NCBI GenBank assembly: GCA_019422905.1 | Contig: JAHZCM010000012.1 | Coordinates: 20,615-26,628, forward strand | Reading direction: 5' to 3' | DNA from: Oscillospiraceae bacterium | Lineage (GTDB): Bacteria; Bacillota; Clostridia; Oscillospirales; Acutalibacteraceae | DNA: 6,014 bases | In this document: positions 1 through 4,647 of the stretch, one piece after another | Numbering within the stretch: the first letter of the stretch is position 1 | Layout: each line of letters starts with the position of its first letter | Position numbers and translations under genes: made by a program | The notes under the pieces: generated by a model | Seen by the model: the letters and a program-made list of their open reading frames with translations, nothing else | The model's database searches: none | Told to the model about the DNA's origin: nothing

Positions 1-776
1 ACACCTATGTGCAAAAGGTGGATTTAAAGACCAATACGGCCTATACCAGCCGCGGCAGGGTCCATGCGAAGAAAATCGTCGTCGCGACGCATTTTCCGTT
101 TCTGAACCGGCATGGCCTGTACTTTATGAAGCTGTATCAGACGCGCTCCTATGTGGCGGCGCTTGAGAACGCGCCAAAGCTCCCCGGAACCTATGTCGGC
201 ACCGGGGAGAGCAGCCTGTACTTCCGCACGGCCGGCGATCTGCTTTTGATCGGCGGCGGCGACCACCGCACGGGCAAGGGAAAGCCGGGCGGCGGTGCGG
301 ATTACGTGCAAAGCGCCGCCCGGCGGTTGTTTCCAAATGCGCGCGTGCGGTGCGTATGGGCCGCGCAGGATTGCACCACGCTGGACGGCGTGCCGTATGT
401 CGGGCGCTACAGCCGGAGCACGCCGGATCTGTACGTTGCAACCGGCTTCAACGAATGGGGCATGACGACCGCCATGCTCGCCGCAGAGCTTCTGACGGCG
501 CAGATCTGCCGTGACGCGCCAGAGGACATCGCATTTACGCCCCGCAGGAGCATGCTGCATCCGCAGCTCTTCACAAACCTGCTGGAAACTGCCGCGCACC
601 TGCTGCGTCCCACCGCGCCGCGCTGCGCGCATCTCGGCTGCGCGCTGATCTGGAACAAAAGCGAGCATAGCTGGGACTGCGCCTGCCACGGCTCCCGCTT
701 TTCGCCGGTGGGCGCCGTGTTGGAAAATCCCGCTATGCACGGGCTCAATCCGGAGAAAACGGAACCGCCCCGGTGA
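1..776 (+). CDS. FAD-dependent oxidoreductase with C-terminal Rieske [2Fe-2S] domain (5' truncated by window edge)
   Basis: The reading frame is open from the window edge (first full codon at 3), so the GTG at 9 is an internal valine and the N-terminal Rossmann part lies outside. The visible part begins in the middle of a DAO-type flavoprotein: KKIVVATHFPF near 70-110 is the usual strand ahead of the substrate domain, and VATGFNEWGMTTA (about 436-474) matches the C-terminal FAD-contacting motif of this family. The last 60 residues are a Rieske domain: CAHLGC with Cys at 624 and His at 630, then CACHGS with Cys at 678 and His at 687, giving C-x-H-x15-C-x2-H. The two extra cysteines (639, 684) match the disulfide pair of cytochrome bc1-type Rieske proteins. 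The architecture resembles Bacillus YhfW-type proteins, whose substrate is not known to me. It is probably cytosolic and probably moves electrons between the cluster and FAD (inference). It ends at TGA 774-776, inside the 3' end of the convergent sod gene. Confidence 0.9.
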   Translation, partial: TYVQKVDLKTNTAYTSRGRVHAKKIVVATHFPFLNRHGLYFMKLYQTRSYVAALENAPKLPGTYVGTGESSLYFRTAGDLLLIGGGDHRTGKGKPGGGADYVQSAARRLFPNARVRCVWAAQDCTTLDGVPYVGRYSRSTPDLYVATGFNEWGMTTAMLAAELLTAQICRDAPEDIAFTPRRSMLHPQLFTNLLETAAHLLRPTAPRCAHLGCALIWNKSEHSWDCACHGSRFSPVGAVLENPAMHGLNPEKTEPPR

Positions 777-1377
777 AAATATCGTCGGCGCGCATCCAGT
801 CTATGACGCGGAGCCAGTCGGCGAGATAGTCGTTCCGCCGGTTCTGGTGCTTGAGATAATAGGCGTGCTCCCATACGTCGCAGCAGAGCAAAGGCCGCAG
901 GCCGCGGGCCATCGGCGTGTCCTGATTTGCGGTCGTCACAAGGCGGAGCCGCCTGCCCCGGTCGCAGGTGAGCCATGCGTAGCCTGAGCCAAAAACGGAA
1001 AGCGCCGTGTCGGTAAAAGCGCGCTCAAAGGCCGCCTGCGTGCCGAAATGGCACAAAATCGCGTCGCCCAGCGCGCCGCACGGCGTGTGCCGCGCACCGT
1101 CCGGCGTCATACCGATGAAGAAAAAGCGGTGGTTGAAAACGCCGCCCGCATTCCGGGAAACCGCCGGGCGGACATACCGCAGCGCACTGGTGTTGGTCAC
1201 GGCAAGCTGCGCCGCGGTACAGTTTTGAAAGGCGGCGGGCAGCTTTTCGAGCGCTTTGTTCAGGTTGTCTATATAGGTCTGTAAATGGCGGTCATGGTGC
1301 AGCTCCATCGTCCTCGCGTCGATGAACGGCTCCAGCGCGTCAAACGCATAGGGAAGCGGGGTGTTTACAAACGGCAT
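745..1377 (-). CDS. sodA: Superoxide dismutase, Fe/Mn family, predicted Mn type
   Basis: This 210-residue protein has the normal length and layout of the Fe/Mn superoxide dismutase family, which converts superoxide to oxygen and hydrogen peroxide in the cytoplasm. The N-terminal helical hairpin starts LPYAFDALEPFID. All four metal ligands can be placed: His27 in ELHHDRH, His83 in FNHRFFF, and Asp167 and His171 in DVWEHAYYLKHQNRR. His31 and Tyr35 of the active-site gateway are kept. Metal preference is read as manganese because the outer-sphere glutamine is in the C-terminal position (ANQD, Gln152) and a glycine occupies the FeSOD glutamine site in NAGGVFNH; a cambialistic enzyme is not excluded. 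The tryptophan usually seen in NHxxFW is Phe87. The start at 1377 is fixed by AAAGGAG (1395-1389 on this strand), 11 bases upstream. The stop lies 32 bases inside the convergent oxidoreductase gene. Symbol sodA rests on the Mn-type residues. Confidence 0.95.
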   Translation of the reverse strand: MPFVNTPLPYAFDALEPFIDARTMELHHDRHLQTYIDNLNKALEKLPAAFQNCTAAQLAVTNTSALRYVRPAVSRNAGGVFNHRFFFIGMTPDGARHTPCGALGDAILCHFGTQAAFERAFTDTALSVFGSGYAWLTCDRGRRLRLVTTANQDTPMARGLRPLLCCDVWEHAYYLKHQNRRNDYLADWLRVIDWMRADDIFTGAVPFSPD

Positions 1378-1401
1378 GGCAAATCCAGCTCCTTTCAGAG
1401 C

Positions 1402-1429
1402 AGTATATGCGGAGTACCGCGCGGGTCAT
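1402..1429 (-). promoter_or_regulatory. Candidate promoter for sodA
   Basis: On the minus strand, TATACT (1407-1402; 5 of 6 to the -10 consensus) lies 16 bases downstream of ATGACC (1429-1424; 4 of 6 to TTGACA). The start would fall about where the AAAGGAG ribosome site begins, so the leader would be under 20 bases. That is tight, so the true promoter may lie further upstream. Confidence 0.35.
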
Positions 1430-1440
1430 GACCAGAGGGC

Positions 1441-1469
1441 TTGACTTTCCACCCGCGGAATGCTACGCT
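1441..1469 (+). promoter_or_regulatory. Candidate sigma-A promoter for the GNAT acetyltransferase gene
   Basis: TTGACT (1441-1446; 5 of 6 to consensus) is followed after exactly 17 bases by TACGCT (1464-1469). The -10 match is weak (3 of 6) but is preceded by TG at 1461-1462 in the extended -10 position. Transcription would start near 1476, leaving a leader of about 60 bases before the ATG at 1536. The inverted repeat 1453-1484 covers the spacer, the -10 and the start point. Confidence 0.45.
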
Positions 1470-1484
1470 GTAAGTATTCCGCGG
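1453..1484. repeat. Perfect 9-bp inverted repeat in the divergent promoter region (possible operator)
   Basis: CCGCGGAAT (1453-1461) and ATTCCGCGG (1476-1484) are exact reverse complements separated by 14 bases. The inner pairs C1463-G1474 and T1464-A1473 extend the symmetry past one G/T mismatch. There is no T run behind it, so it is unlikely to be a terminator. Its position over the -10 and start site of the candidate GNAT promoter suggests a repressor operator, which is inference. Confidence 0.5.
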
Positions 1485-1535
1485 CGGCATTAAAAACAGC
1501 TTCGCAAAAATCTGCGCAGAGGGGGCAGCGTCATT

Positions 1536-2075
1536 ATGATGGAGAAGATGATGAAGAAGGCGGCGGGATTTGTGCGCCCGGCGGGGCCGGAGGACGCGCC
1601 GGCAATCGGCTTTGTGCACGATACGGCATGGCGGGAGACCTACACGGGATTGATCGACCGGAGCTTTCTGGATTCGCGCTCGGCGGCGCGCAGCACGGCC
1701 ATGGCGGAGCGGGAGTGGCCGCATATGTCCGTCGCGGTTTGTGAAGGGCGTGTCGTCGGCTTCTGCGGCTGCGGAGCAGCGCGGGATGCGGATATGCGCG
1801 GTATGGGAGAGATTCAGGGCATTTATCTGCTGCGGGCTTATCAGCGCTGCGGCCTTGGGCGCGCGCTTTTGGAGGACGCCGTTTGCAGGCTTCAGGCCGC
1901 GGGTTTTCAGGCGGCGATGCTCTGGGTGCTTTCGACAAACGAAAACGCGCGCCGTTTCTACGAAAAGAACGGCTTTTTGCCCGACGGCGCGGAAAAGACC
2001 GAAGTCCTGGGCACGCCCGTCGTCGAGGTGCGGTATGTCCGCGAGCTTTCAAAATGCGGGGCTTGCCGGGATTGA
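1536..2075 (+). CDS. GNAT family N-acetyltransferase
   Basis: The 179-residue product has the whole GNAT fold, which moves the acetyl group of acetyl-CoA to an amine on a small molecule or protein; the substrate cannot be told. After a short Met/Lys-rich start, FVRPAGPEDAPAI (12-24) is the first strand and helix, and HDTAWRETYTGLIDRSFLD (28-46) is the helix pair seen in many such enzymes. Motif A is EIQGIYLLRAYQRCGLGRAL, with the acetyl-CoA pyrophosphate loop Q-x-x-G-x-G at residues 103-108. Motif B is NENARRFYEKNGF (135-147). Several ATGs lie close together (1536, 1539, 1548, 1551). The ribosome site AGAGGGGG (1518-1525) is 10 bases from 1536, so 1536 or 1539 is the best start. The gene is divergent from sodA and has no clear terminator after it. 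Confidence 0.88.
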   Translation: MMEKMMKKAAGFVRPAGPEDAPAIGFVHDTAWRETYTGLIDRSFLDSRSAARSTAMAEREWPHMSVAVCEGRVVGFCGCGAARDADMRGMGEIQGIYLLRAYQRCGLGRALLEDAVCRLQAAGFQAAMLWVLSTNENARRFYEKNGFLPDGAEKTEVLGTPVVEVRYVRELSKCGACRD

Positions 2076-2252
2076 CCCGACCCATACATATTCGATGCGT
2101 TAAGTGAGCGCAAGGGGAATCAGGCGTCTTTGGGGTTTTGATGGAACGCGGATATACGCCCAATATGGAAACTTGTCAGAAAACCGAGATTCCCGGTACA
2201 TTCGCTGCCGGAATGCGGTGTGTGGATAAAATGAAAAAGGAGAATGGAAAAT
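2076..2252. other. Intergenic gap before the Fpg/Nei homologue, with a weak candidate promoter
   Basis: This 177-base gap has no convincing gene. A possible promoter is TTGTCA (2173-2178; 5 of 6) followed after 18 bases by TACATT (2197-2202; 4 of 6). An imperfect inverted repeat, ATTCCCGG (2189-2196) with CCGGAAT (2208-2214), has one bulged base and overlaps the same segment. No T-run terminator for the upstream acetyltransferase gene is visible, so read-through is possible. Confidence 0.3.
2239..2242 (+). promoter_or_regulatory. Ribosome binding site that decides the Fpg/Nei homologue start
   Basis: The core GGAG lies in AAAAAGGAGA. It is only 1 base from the upstream ATG at 2244 but 10 bases from the ATG at 2253. 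The normal spacing favours 2253, which also brings the N-terminus into line with the MPELPE start of the Fpg family. Confidence 0.8.
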
Positions 2253-3071
2253 ATGCTCGAATTGCCCGAAATTCTGACGCTTACATCGCAGCTCCGTGAG
2301 GCGGCTGCGGGAAAAACGGTGCGGCGCGTGCTGCCGCCGACGAAGGTACATAAATTCTGCTGGTTCTCCGGCGATCCTGCGTCCTACGACGCGGCGCTGT
2401 GCGGGCGGGTTCTGCGCGGCGCGGAGGGCTTTGGCATGTATGCCGAGCTGGATTTCGGCGGGGACTGCCGCTTGTCCGTCTGCGACGGCGTGAACATCCG
2501 GCTTGTGTCCGGCGCAAAGCCGCCGAAAAACTACCAGCTTTTGATCGAGCTGGAGGATGACAGCGCGCTTGTCTTTACGGTCGCCATGTACGGCGGCATT
2601 TATTTGCATGAGGGCGCGCTCGAAAGCCCGTATTACGCGAAGAGCCGCGCCGCGGTTTCTCCGTTTTCCGCGGATTTTGCACCGCATTTTCGAAAGGTGC
2701 TCGCCGAAAGCCCGGGTTCGCTCAGTGCGAAGGCGTTTCTCGCGACGGAGCAGCGCTTTCCCGGCCTTGGCAACGGCGTTTTGCAGGATATCCTGTTTGC
2801 GGCGCATATACATCCGAAGCGCAAGCTCCGGGATCTGACCGAAGCGGAGCGCGGGCGCCTGCTTTCGGCGGTGGTTTCCGTTCTCGGCGAGATGACCGCG
2901 CGTGGAGGGCGCGACACTGAAAAAGATCTTTTCGGCCGCACAGGCGGCTATATCACCAAGATGTCTAAAAACACGCTGGCGCACGGCTGCCCGGTCTGCG
3001 GGGGCGCGATCACAAGGGAAGCCTACCTTGGCGGCTCGGTCTATTATTGTCCGGTGTGCCAGAAGCTGTGA
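2253..3071 (+). CDS. Fpg/Nei-family DNA glycosylase homologue lacking canonical catalytic residues
   Basis: The 272-residue protein follows Fpg (MutM)/Nei DNA glycosylases throughout. The N-terminus is MLELPEI, as in MPELPEV. The helix-two-turn-helix region is QRFPGLGNGVLQDILFAAHI (167-186), holding the GxGN turn (171-174). The C-terminal zinc finger has Cys246, 249, 266 and 269 (C-x2-C-x16-C-x2-C). Fpg enzymes excise oxidised purines using the N-terminal proline amine as nucleophile. Here that proline is Leu2, while the following Glu3 is kept. The loop matching Fpg Lys57 reads EGFGMYAEL with no lysine, and the zinc-finger arginine (Fpg Arg258, five residues before the third cysteine) is Gly261. 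It is therefore either a glycosylase with altered chemistry or a lesion/DNA-binding relative. I recall similar MxELPE proteins in clostridia, often named endonuclease VIII, but cannot check. It stands alone between the acetyltransferase gene and its own terminator. The start at 2253 rests on RBS spacing; 2244 would add three residues. Confidence 0.88.
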   Translation: MLELPEILTLTSQLREAAAGKTVRRVLPPTKVHKFCWFSGDPASYDAALCGRVLRGAEGFGMYAELDFGGDCRLSVCDGVNIRLVSGAKPPKNYQLLIELEDDSALVFTVAMYGGIYLHEGALESPYYAKSRAAVSPFSADFAPHFRKVLAESPGSLSAKAFLATEQRFPGLGNGVLQDILFAAHIHPKRKLRDLTEAERGRLLSAVVSVLGEMTARGGRDTEKDLFGRTGGYITKMSKNTLAHGCPVCGGAITREAYLGGSVYYCPVCQKL

Positions 3072-3075
3072 AAGG

Positions 3076-3103
3076 AAATCCCCGGCTGTACGGGGATTTT
3101 TTT
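3076..3103 (+). terminator. Rho-independent terminator after the Fpg/Nei homologue
   Basis: AAATCCCCG (3076-3084) pairs perfectly with CGGGGATTT (3091-3099) around a 6-base loop, and the run of seven T residues (3097-3103) forms the tail. It begins 5 bases after the TGA stop, so it ends that unit and isolates the next gene's promoter. Confidence 0.92.
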
Positions 3104-3125
3104 GCTTTCAATTGAATTAAAAATG

Positions 3126-3154
3126 TTGACAAATATAATAAACGATAATATAAT
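3126..3154 (+). promoter_or_regulatory. Perfect consensus sigma-A promoter for the DUF2087 regulator gene
   Basis: TTGACA (3126-3131) and TATAAT (3149-3154) are both exact consensus hexamers with the ideal 17-base spacer, in an AT-rich island (about 3104-3170) of an otherwise GC-rich window. Transcription would start near 3161, which rules out the TTG at 3155 as a start codon and supports the ATG at 3188. Such a promoter would be strong unless repressed. Confidence 0.88.
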
Positions 3155-3162
3155 TTGTTTAT
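3138..3162. repeat. Inverted repeat centred on the -10 of the consensus promoter (possible operator)
   Basis: ATAAAC (3138-3143) and GTTTAT (3157-3162) are exact reverse complements centred at 3150, on the TATAAT box. A second pair, ACAAAT (3129-3134) and ATTTGT (3153-3158), and the 10-bp palindrome TTCAATTGAA (3107-3116) lie nearby. In such AT-rich DNA short dyads arise by chance, so an operator role is only a suggestion. Confidence 0.35.
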
Positions 3163-3187
3163 CAAATTGAGAAAGAGGGGCGCAGGG

Positions 3188-3940
3188 ATGATCGATACGG
3201 AGAAGCTTTCGGCGGAGTCGCTTTGCAGCGGCATTTCGGAGGAGAACGGCGTGTTCACCTGCGTATACTGCGGCAGGGCCTTTGAAGCGGGGGAGGTATT
3301 CCCGGTCGGCGGGCGCTTTTTCGATGCGGGCCGCGCCGCACGGCTGCATGCCGATGCGCACAGCGATAAGCTGGACCGGCTGCTTGCATCCGGGGAGAAG
3401 GCGCTTTCCCTCACGGAAAACCAGCAGACGCTGCTGCGCCTGTTTGCCTCCGGGATGCGGGATGCAGACAGTGCAAAGAAGCTTGGCGTCACGCCGTCTA
3501 CGGTGCGGCACCAGCGGTTCGTGTTCCGGGAGCGCGCGAAGGCCGCAAAGCTGTTTTTGGCGGTGTGGACGCTGGCGGAGGCAGGCAAGAAAGGAAAAAA
3601 TACGGCGGCGGAGACGCTGCTCGCGCCGCATGAGGGGGCGAAGATGGTGGATGAGCGGTATGTCATCACGGAGGAGGAAAACCGGAAAATCCTCGAAAAT
3701 GTATTTTCAAGCCTCGAGCCGCTGCGGCTCAAGGTATTTTCCAAGAAGGAGAAAAAGAAGATCGTGATCCTGCGGCAGGTGGCGGCCCAGTTTGAAGAGG
3801 GGCGCGCCTATACCGAACGGGAGGTCAATGCAATTTTGCAGGCGATCTGGGAGGATTACGCGACGCTTCGGCGGTATTTGGTCGAATACGGTTATCTCGA
3901 GCGCACGCCCGACGGCGCGCGCTACTGGAAGCACGGATAA
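3188..3940 (+). CDS. DUF2087-domain transcriptional regulator with HTH and N-terminal Cys/His motif
   Basis: The 250-residue product has three parts. Residues 22-60 hold FTCVYCGRAF and, later, HADAH: Cys25-x2-Cys28 and His54-x3-His58, spaced like a zinc site. Residues 73-118 (SLTENQQTLLRLFASG through KKLGVTPSTVRHQRFVFRER) read as a LuxR/sigma-region-4-like helix-turn-helix. Residues 175-248 match DUF2087: KKEKKKIVILRQVAAQFEEG, YTEREVNAILQAIWEDYATL, RRYLVEYGYLERTPDG, then RYW. Proteins of this type are annotated as putative regulators in clostridia; no target or ligand is known to me. I chose the ATG at 3188 because AGAGGGG (3174-3180) sits 7 bases before it and a TTG at 3155 would abut the -10 box. 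The basic run SKKEKKK (185-191) may touch nucleic acid. No terminator lies in the 82 bases to the VOC gene, so the two may be cotranscribed. Confidence 0.85.
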   Translation: MIDTEKLSAESLCSGISEENGVFTCVYCGRAFEAGEVFPVGGRFFDAGRAARLHADAHSDKLDRLLASGEKALSLTENQQTLLRLFASGMRDADSAKKLGVTPSTVRHQRFVFRERAKAAKLFLAVWTLAEAGKKGKNTAAETLLAPHEGAKMVDERYVITEEENRKILENVFSSLEPLRLKVFSKKEKKKIVILRQVAAQFEEGRAYTEREVNAILQAIWEDYATLRRYLVEYGYLERTPDGARYWKHG

Positions 3941-4022
3941 GGTATGCGGGAAAAAGGATGCTGCCGGGAGCAAAAGACGGCGCGCCTTGAAGAATAAGCA
4001 AAAAAGATGGGAGAGAGGAAAA

Positions 4023-4406
4023 ATGGAAACCTGTAAGGTGCTCGGCTTTGGACATGTGGGCGTTCAGGTGCAAGATTTGGAGCGTTCCCGCCGGTTTTAC
4101 GGCGAGCTGCTCGGCTTTGAGGTGGTCTGGGAATACATCCACACGGACTATCACATGCTGTTCATGGGCAAAAACGGCTGTGTGGTGGAGCTGATGGAGG
4201 GCGGAGGCAAGCTGCCGGACGGCGCGCTCAATCACCTTTCCATCCTTGTGGACGATGTGGAAAAGGGCAAGGCGGAGCTGGAGGCGCGCGGCGTTTCGTT
4301 TGAAACGGATATTCTTTTGGATCCGGATCTGTACCCGCGCGGGGAAAAATTTGCCATGTTCCGGGGGCCGGATAACGAGCGGCTCCAACTGGAACAGATT
4401 CTGTAA
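4023..4406 (+). CDS. VOC superfamily protein (glyoxalase/bleomycin-resistance fold)
   Basis: This 127-residue protein has the two-repeat vicinal-oxygen-chelate fold. The first repeat begins GFGHVGVQVQDLERSRRFY and contains LLGFEVVWEY; the second begins ALNHLSILVDDVEKGKAEL and ends FRGPDNERLQLEQ. The expected metal ligands of glyoxalase I-like members are all present: His11, Glu56 in VVELMEG, His71 and Glu124 in LQLEQ. Size and ligand set resemble bacterial lactoylglutathione lyase, but VOC members also include isomerases, dioxygenases and antibiotic-binding proteins, so the substrate is left open; glutathione itself is often absent in clostridia. The start at 4023 follows GGGAG at 4009-4013 with 9-base spacing; the frame stays open further upstream, but that stretch overlaps the regulator gene and has no family resemblance. 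It lies 82 bases after the DUF2087 gene and may share its promoter. Confidence 0.9.
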   Translation: METCKVLGFGHVGVQVQDLERSRRFYGELLGFEVVWEYIHTDYHMLFMGKNGCVVELMEGGGKLPDGALNHLSILVDDVEKGKAELEARGVSFETDILLDPDLYPRGEKFAMFRGPDNERLQLEQIL

Positions 4407-4410
4407 TTTG

Positions 4411-4445
4411 CGGAACGCCGGGGTTCGTGCCCGGCGTTCCGTTTT
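4411..4445 (+). terminator. Strong rho-independent terminator after the VOC gene
   Basis: CGGAACGCCGGG (4411-4422) pairs without mismatch with CCCGGCGTTCCG (4430-4441) around a 7-base loop, followed by TTTTGT. It begins 4 bases after the VOC stop codon. The T run is short, but the 12-bp GC-rich stem is very stable. Confidence 0.9.
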
Positions 4446-4471
4446 GTATGGCCGGGTATTTCGGCTTCTGT

Positions 4472-4488
4472 GAAAATTTTAAATTTTC
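4472..4488. repeat. 17-bp AT-rich palindrome upstream of trkA (possible operator)
   Basis: GAAAATTT (4472-4479) and AAATTTTC (4481-4488) are exact reverse complements around T4480. It lies 24 bases upstream of the candidate trkA -35 hexamer and downstream of the VOC terminator. It could be a regulator-binding site or an A-tract UP-like element; the sequence alone cannot tell. Confidence 0.45.
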
Positions 4489-4512
4489 GTGAAGAAAAAG
4501 CGGGGATAGCTC

Positions 4513-4541
4513 TGTACAATACGCGCCGGTTGGTGTATACT
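4513..4541 (+). promoter_or_regulatory. Candidate promoter for trkA
   Basis: TGTACA (4513-4518; 4 of 6 to TTGACA) and TATACT (4536-4541; 5 of 6 to TATAAT) are spaced by 17 bases. Transcription would start near 4548, giving a leader of about 100 bases. An alternative -10, TACAAT (4515-4520), has no acceptable -35. Confidence 0.5.
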
Positions 4542-4547
4542 TGTGCG

Positions 4548-4647
4548 TGAATCCGCCGAAGATCCGGTGAACTTTTTTGCCGGCGGGCGTATTTGCTTTG
4601 ATTTTGGAGAGACTCTGAAAAACAGAGAGGGAAAGGGAAAAACGGAA
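4548..4647 (+). other. 5' untranslated leader of trkA
   Basis: The leader holds a small hairpin, CTCTG (4613-4617) with CAGAG (4623-4627) around an all-A loop, just ahead of the purine-rich ribosome site GAAAGGG (4631-4637), which is 10 bases from the ATG. The region is shorter than a ydaO-type c-di-AMP riboswitch, and I recognise no known riboswitch in it. The trkA frame stays open upstream to 4543, but that is within the presumed leader. Confidence 0.35.

Noticed and set aside
2141..2299. Small plus-strand ORF of 52 codons overlapping the start of the Fpg/Nei homologue
   Set aside because: It has only a poor ribosome site (GGGG close to the ATG), no recognisable domain and overlaps a well-supported gene; chance is the simpler explanation.
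2100..2984. Long minus-strand ORF (294 codons)
   Set aside because: It lies antisense to the Fpg/Nei homologue, has an Arg/Ala-rich composition typical of reverse frames in GC-rich genes and matches no family.
3155..3187. Upstream TTG start for the DUF2087 regulator
   Set aside because: The TTG directly abuts the TATAAT box, so it would lie upstream of the transcription start; the ATG at 3188 has a good ribosome site.
3792..4022. N-terminal extension of the VOC protein, or a fusion across the regulator's 3' end
   Set aside because: The frame is open but out of phase with the regulator, rich in Arg/Ser, and the VOC fold starts cleanly at the ATG at 4023 with its own ribosome site.
4543..4647. 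GTG-initiated N-terminal extension of TrkA
   Set aside because: It would start at or before the presumed transcription start and adds 35 residues ahead of a first beta strand that begins exactly at the ATG at 4648.
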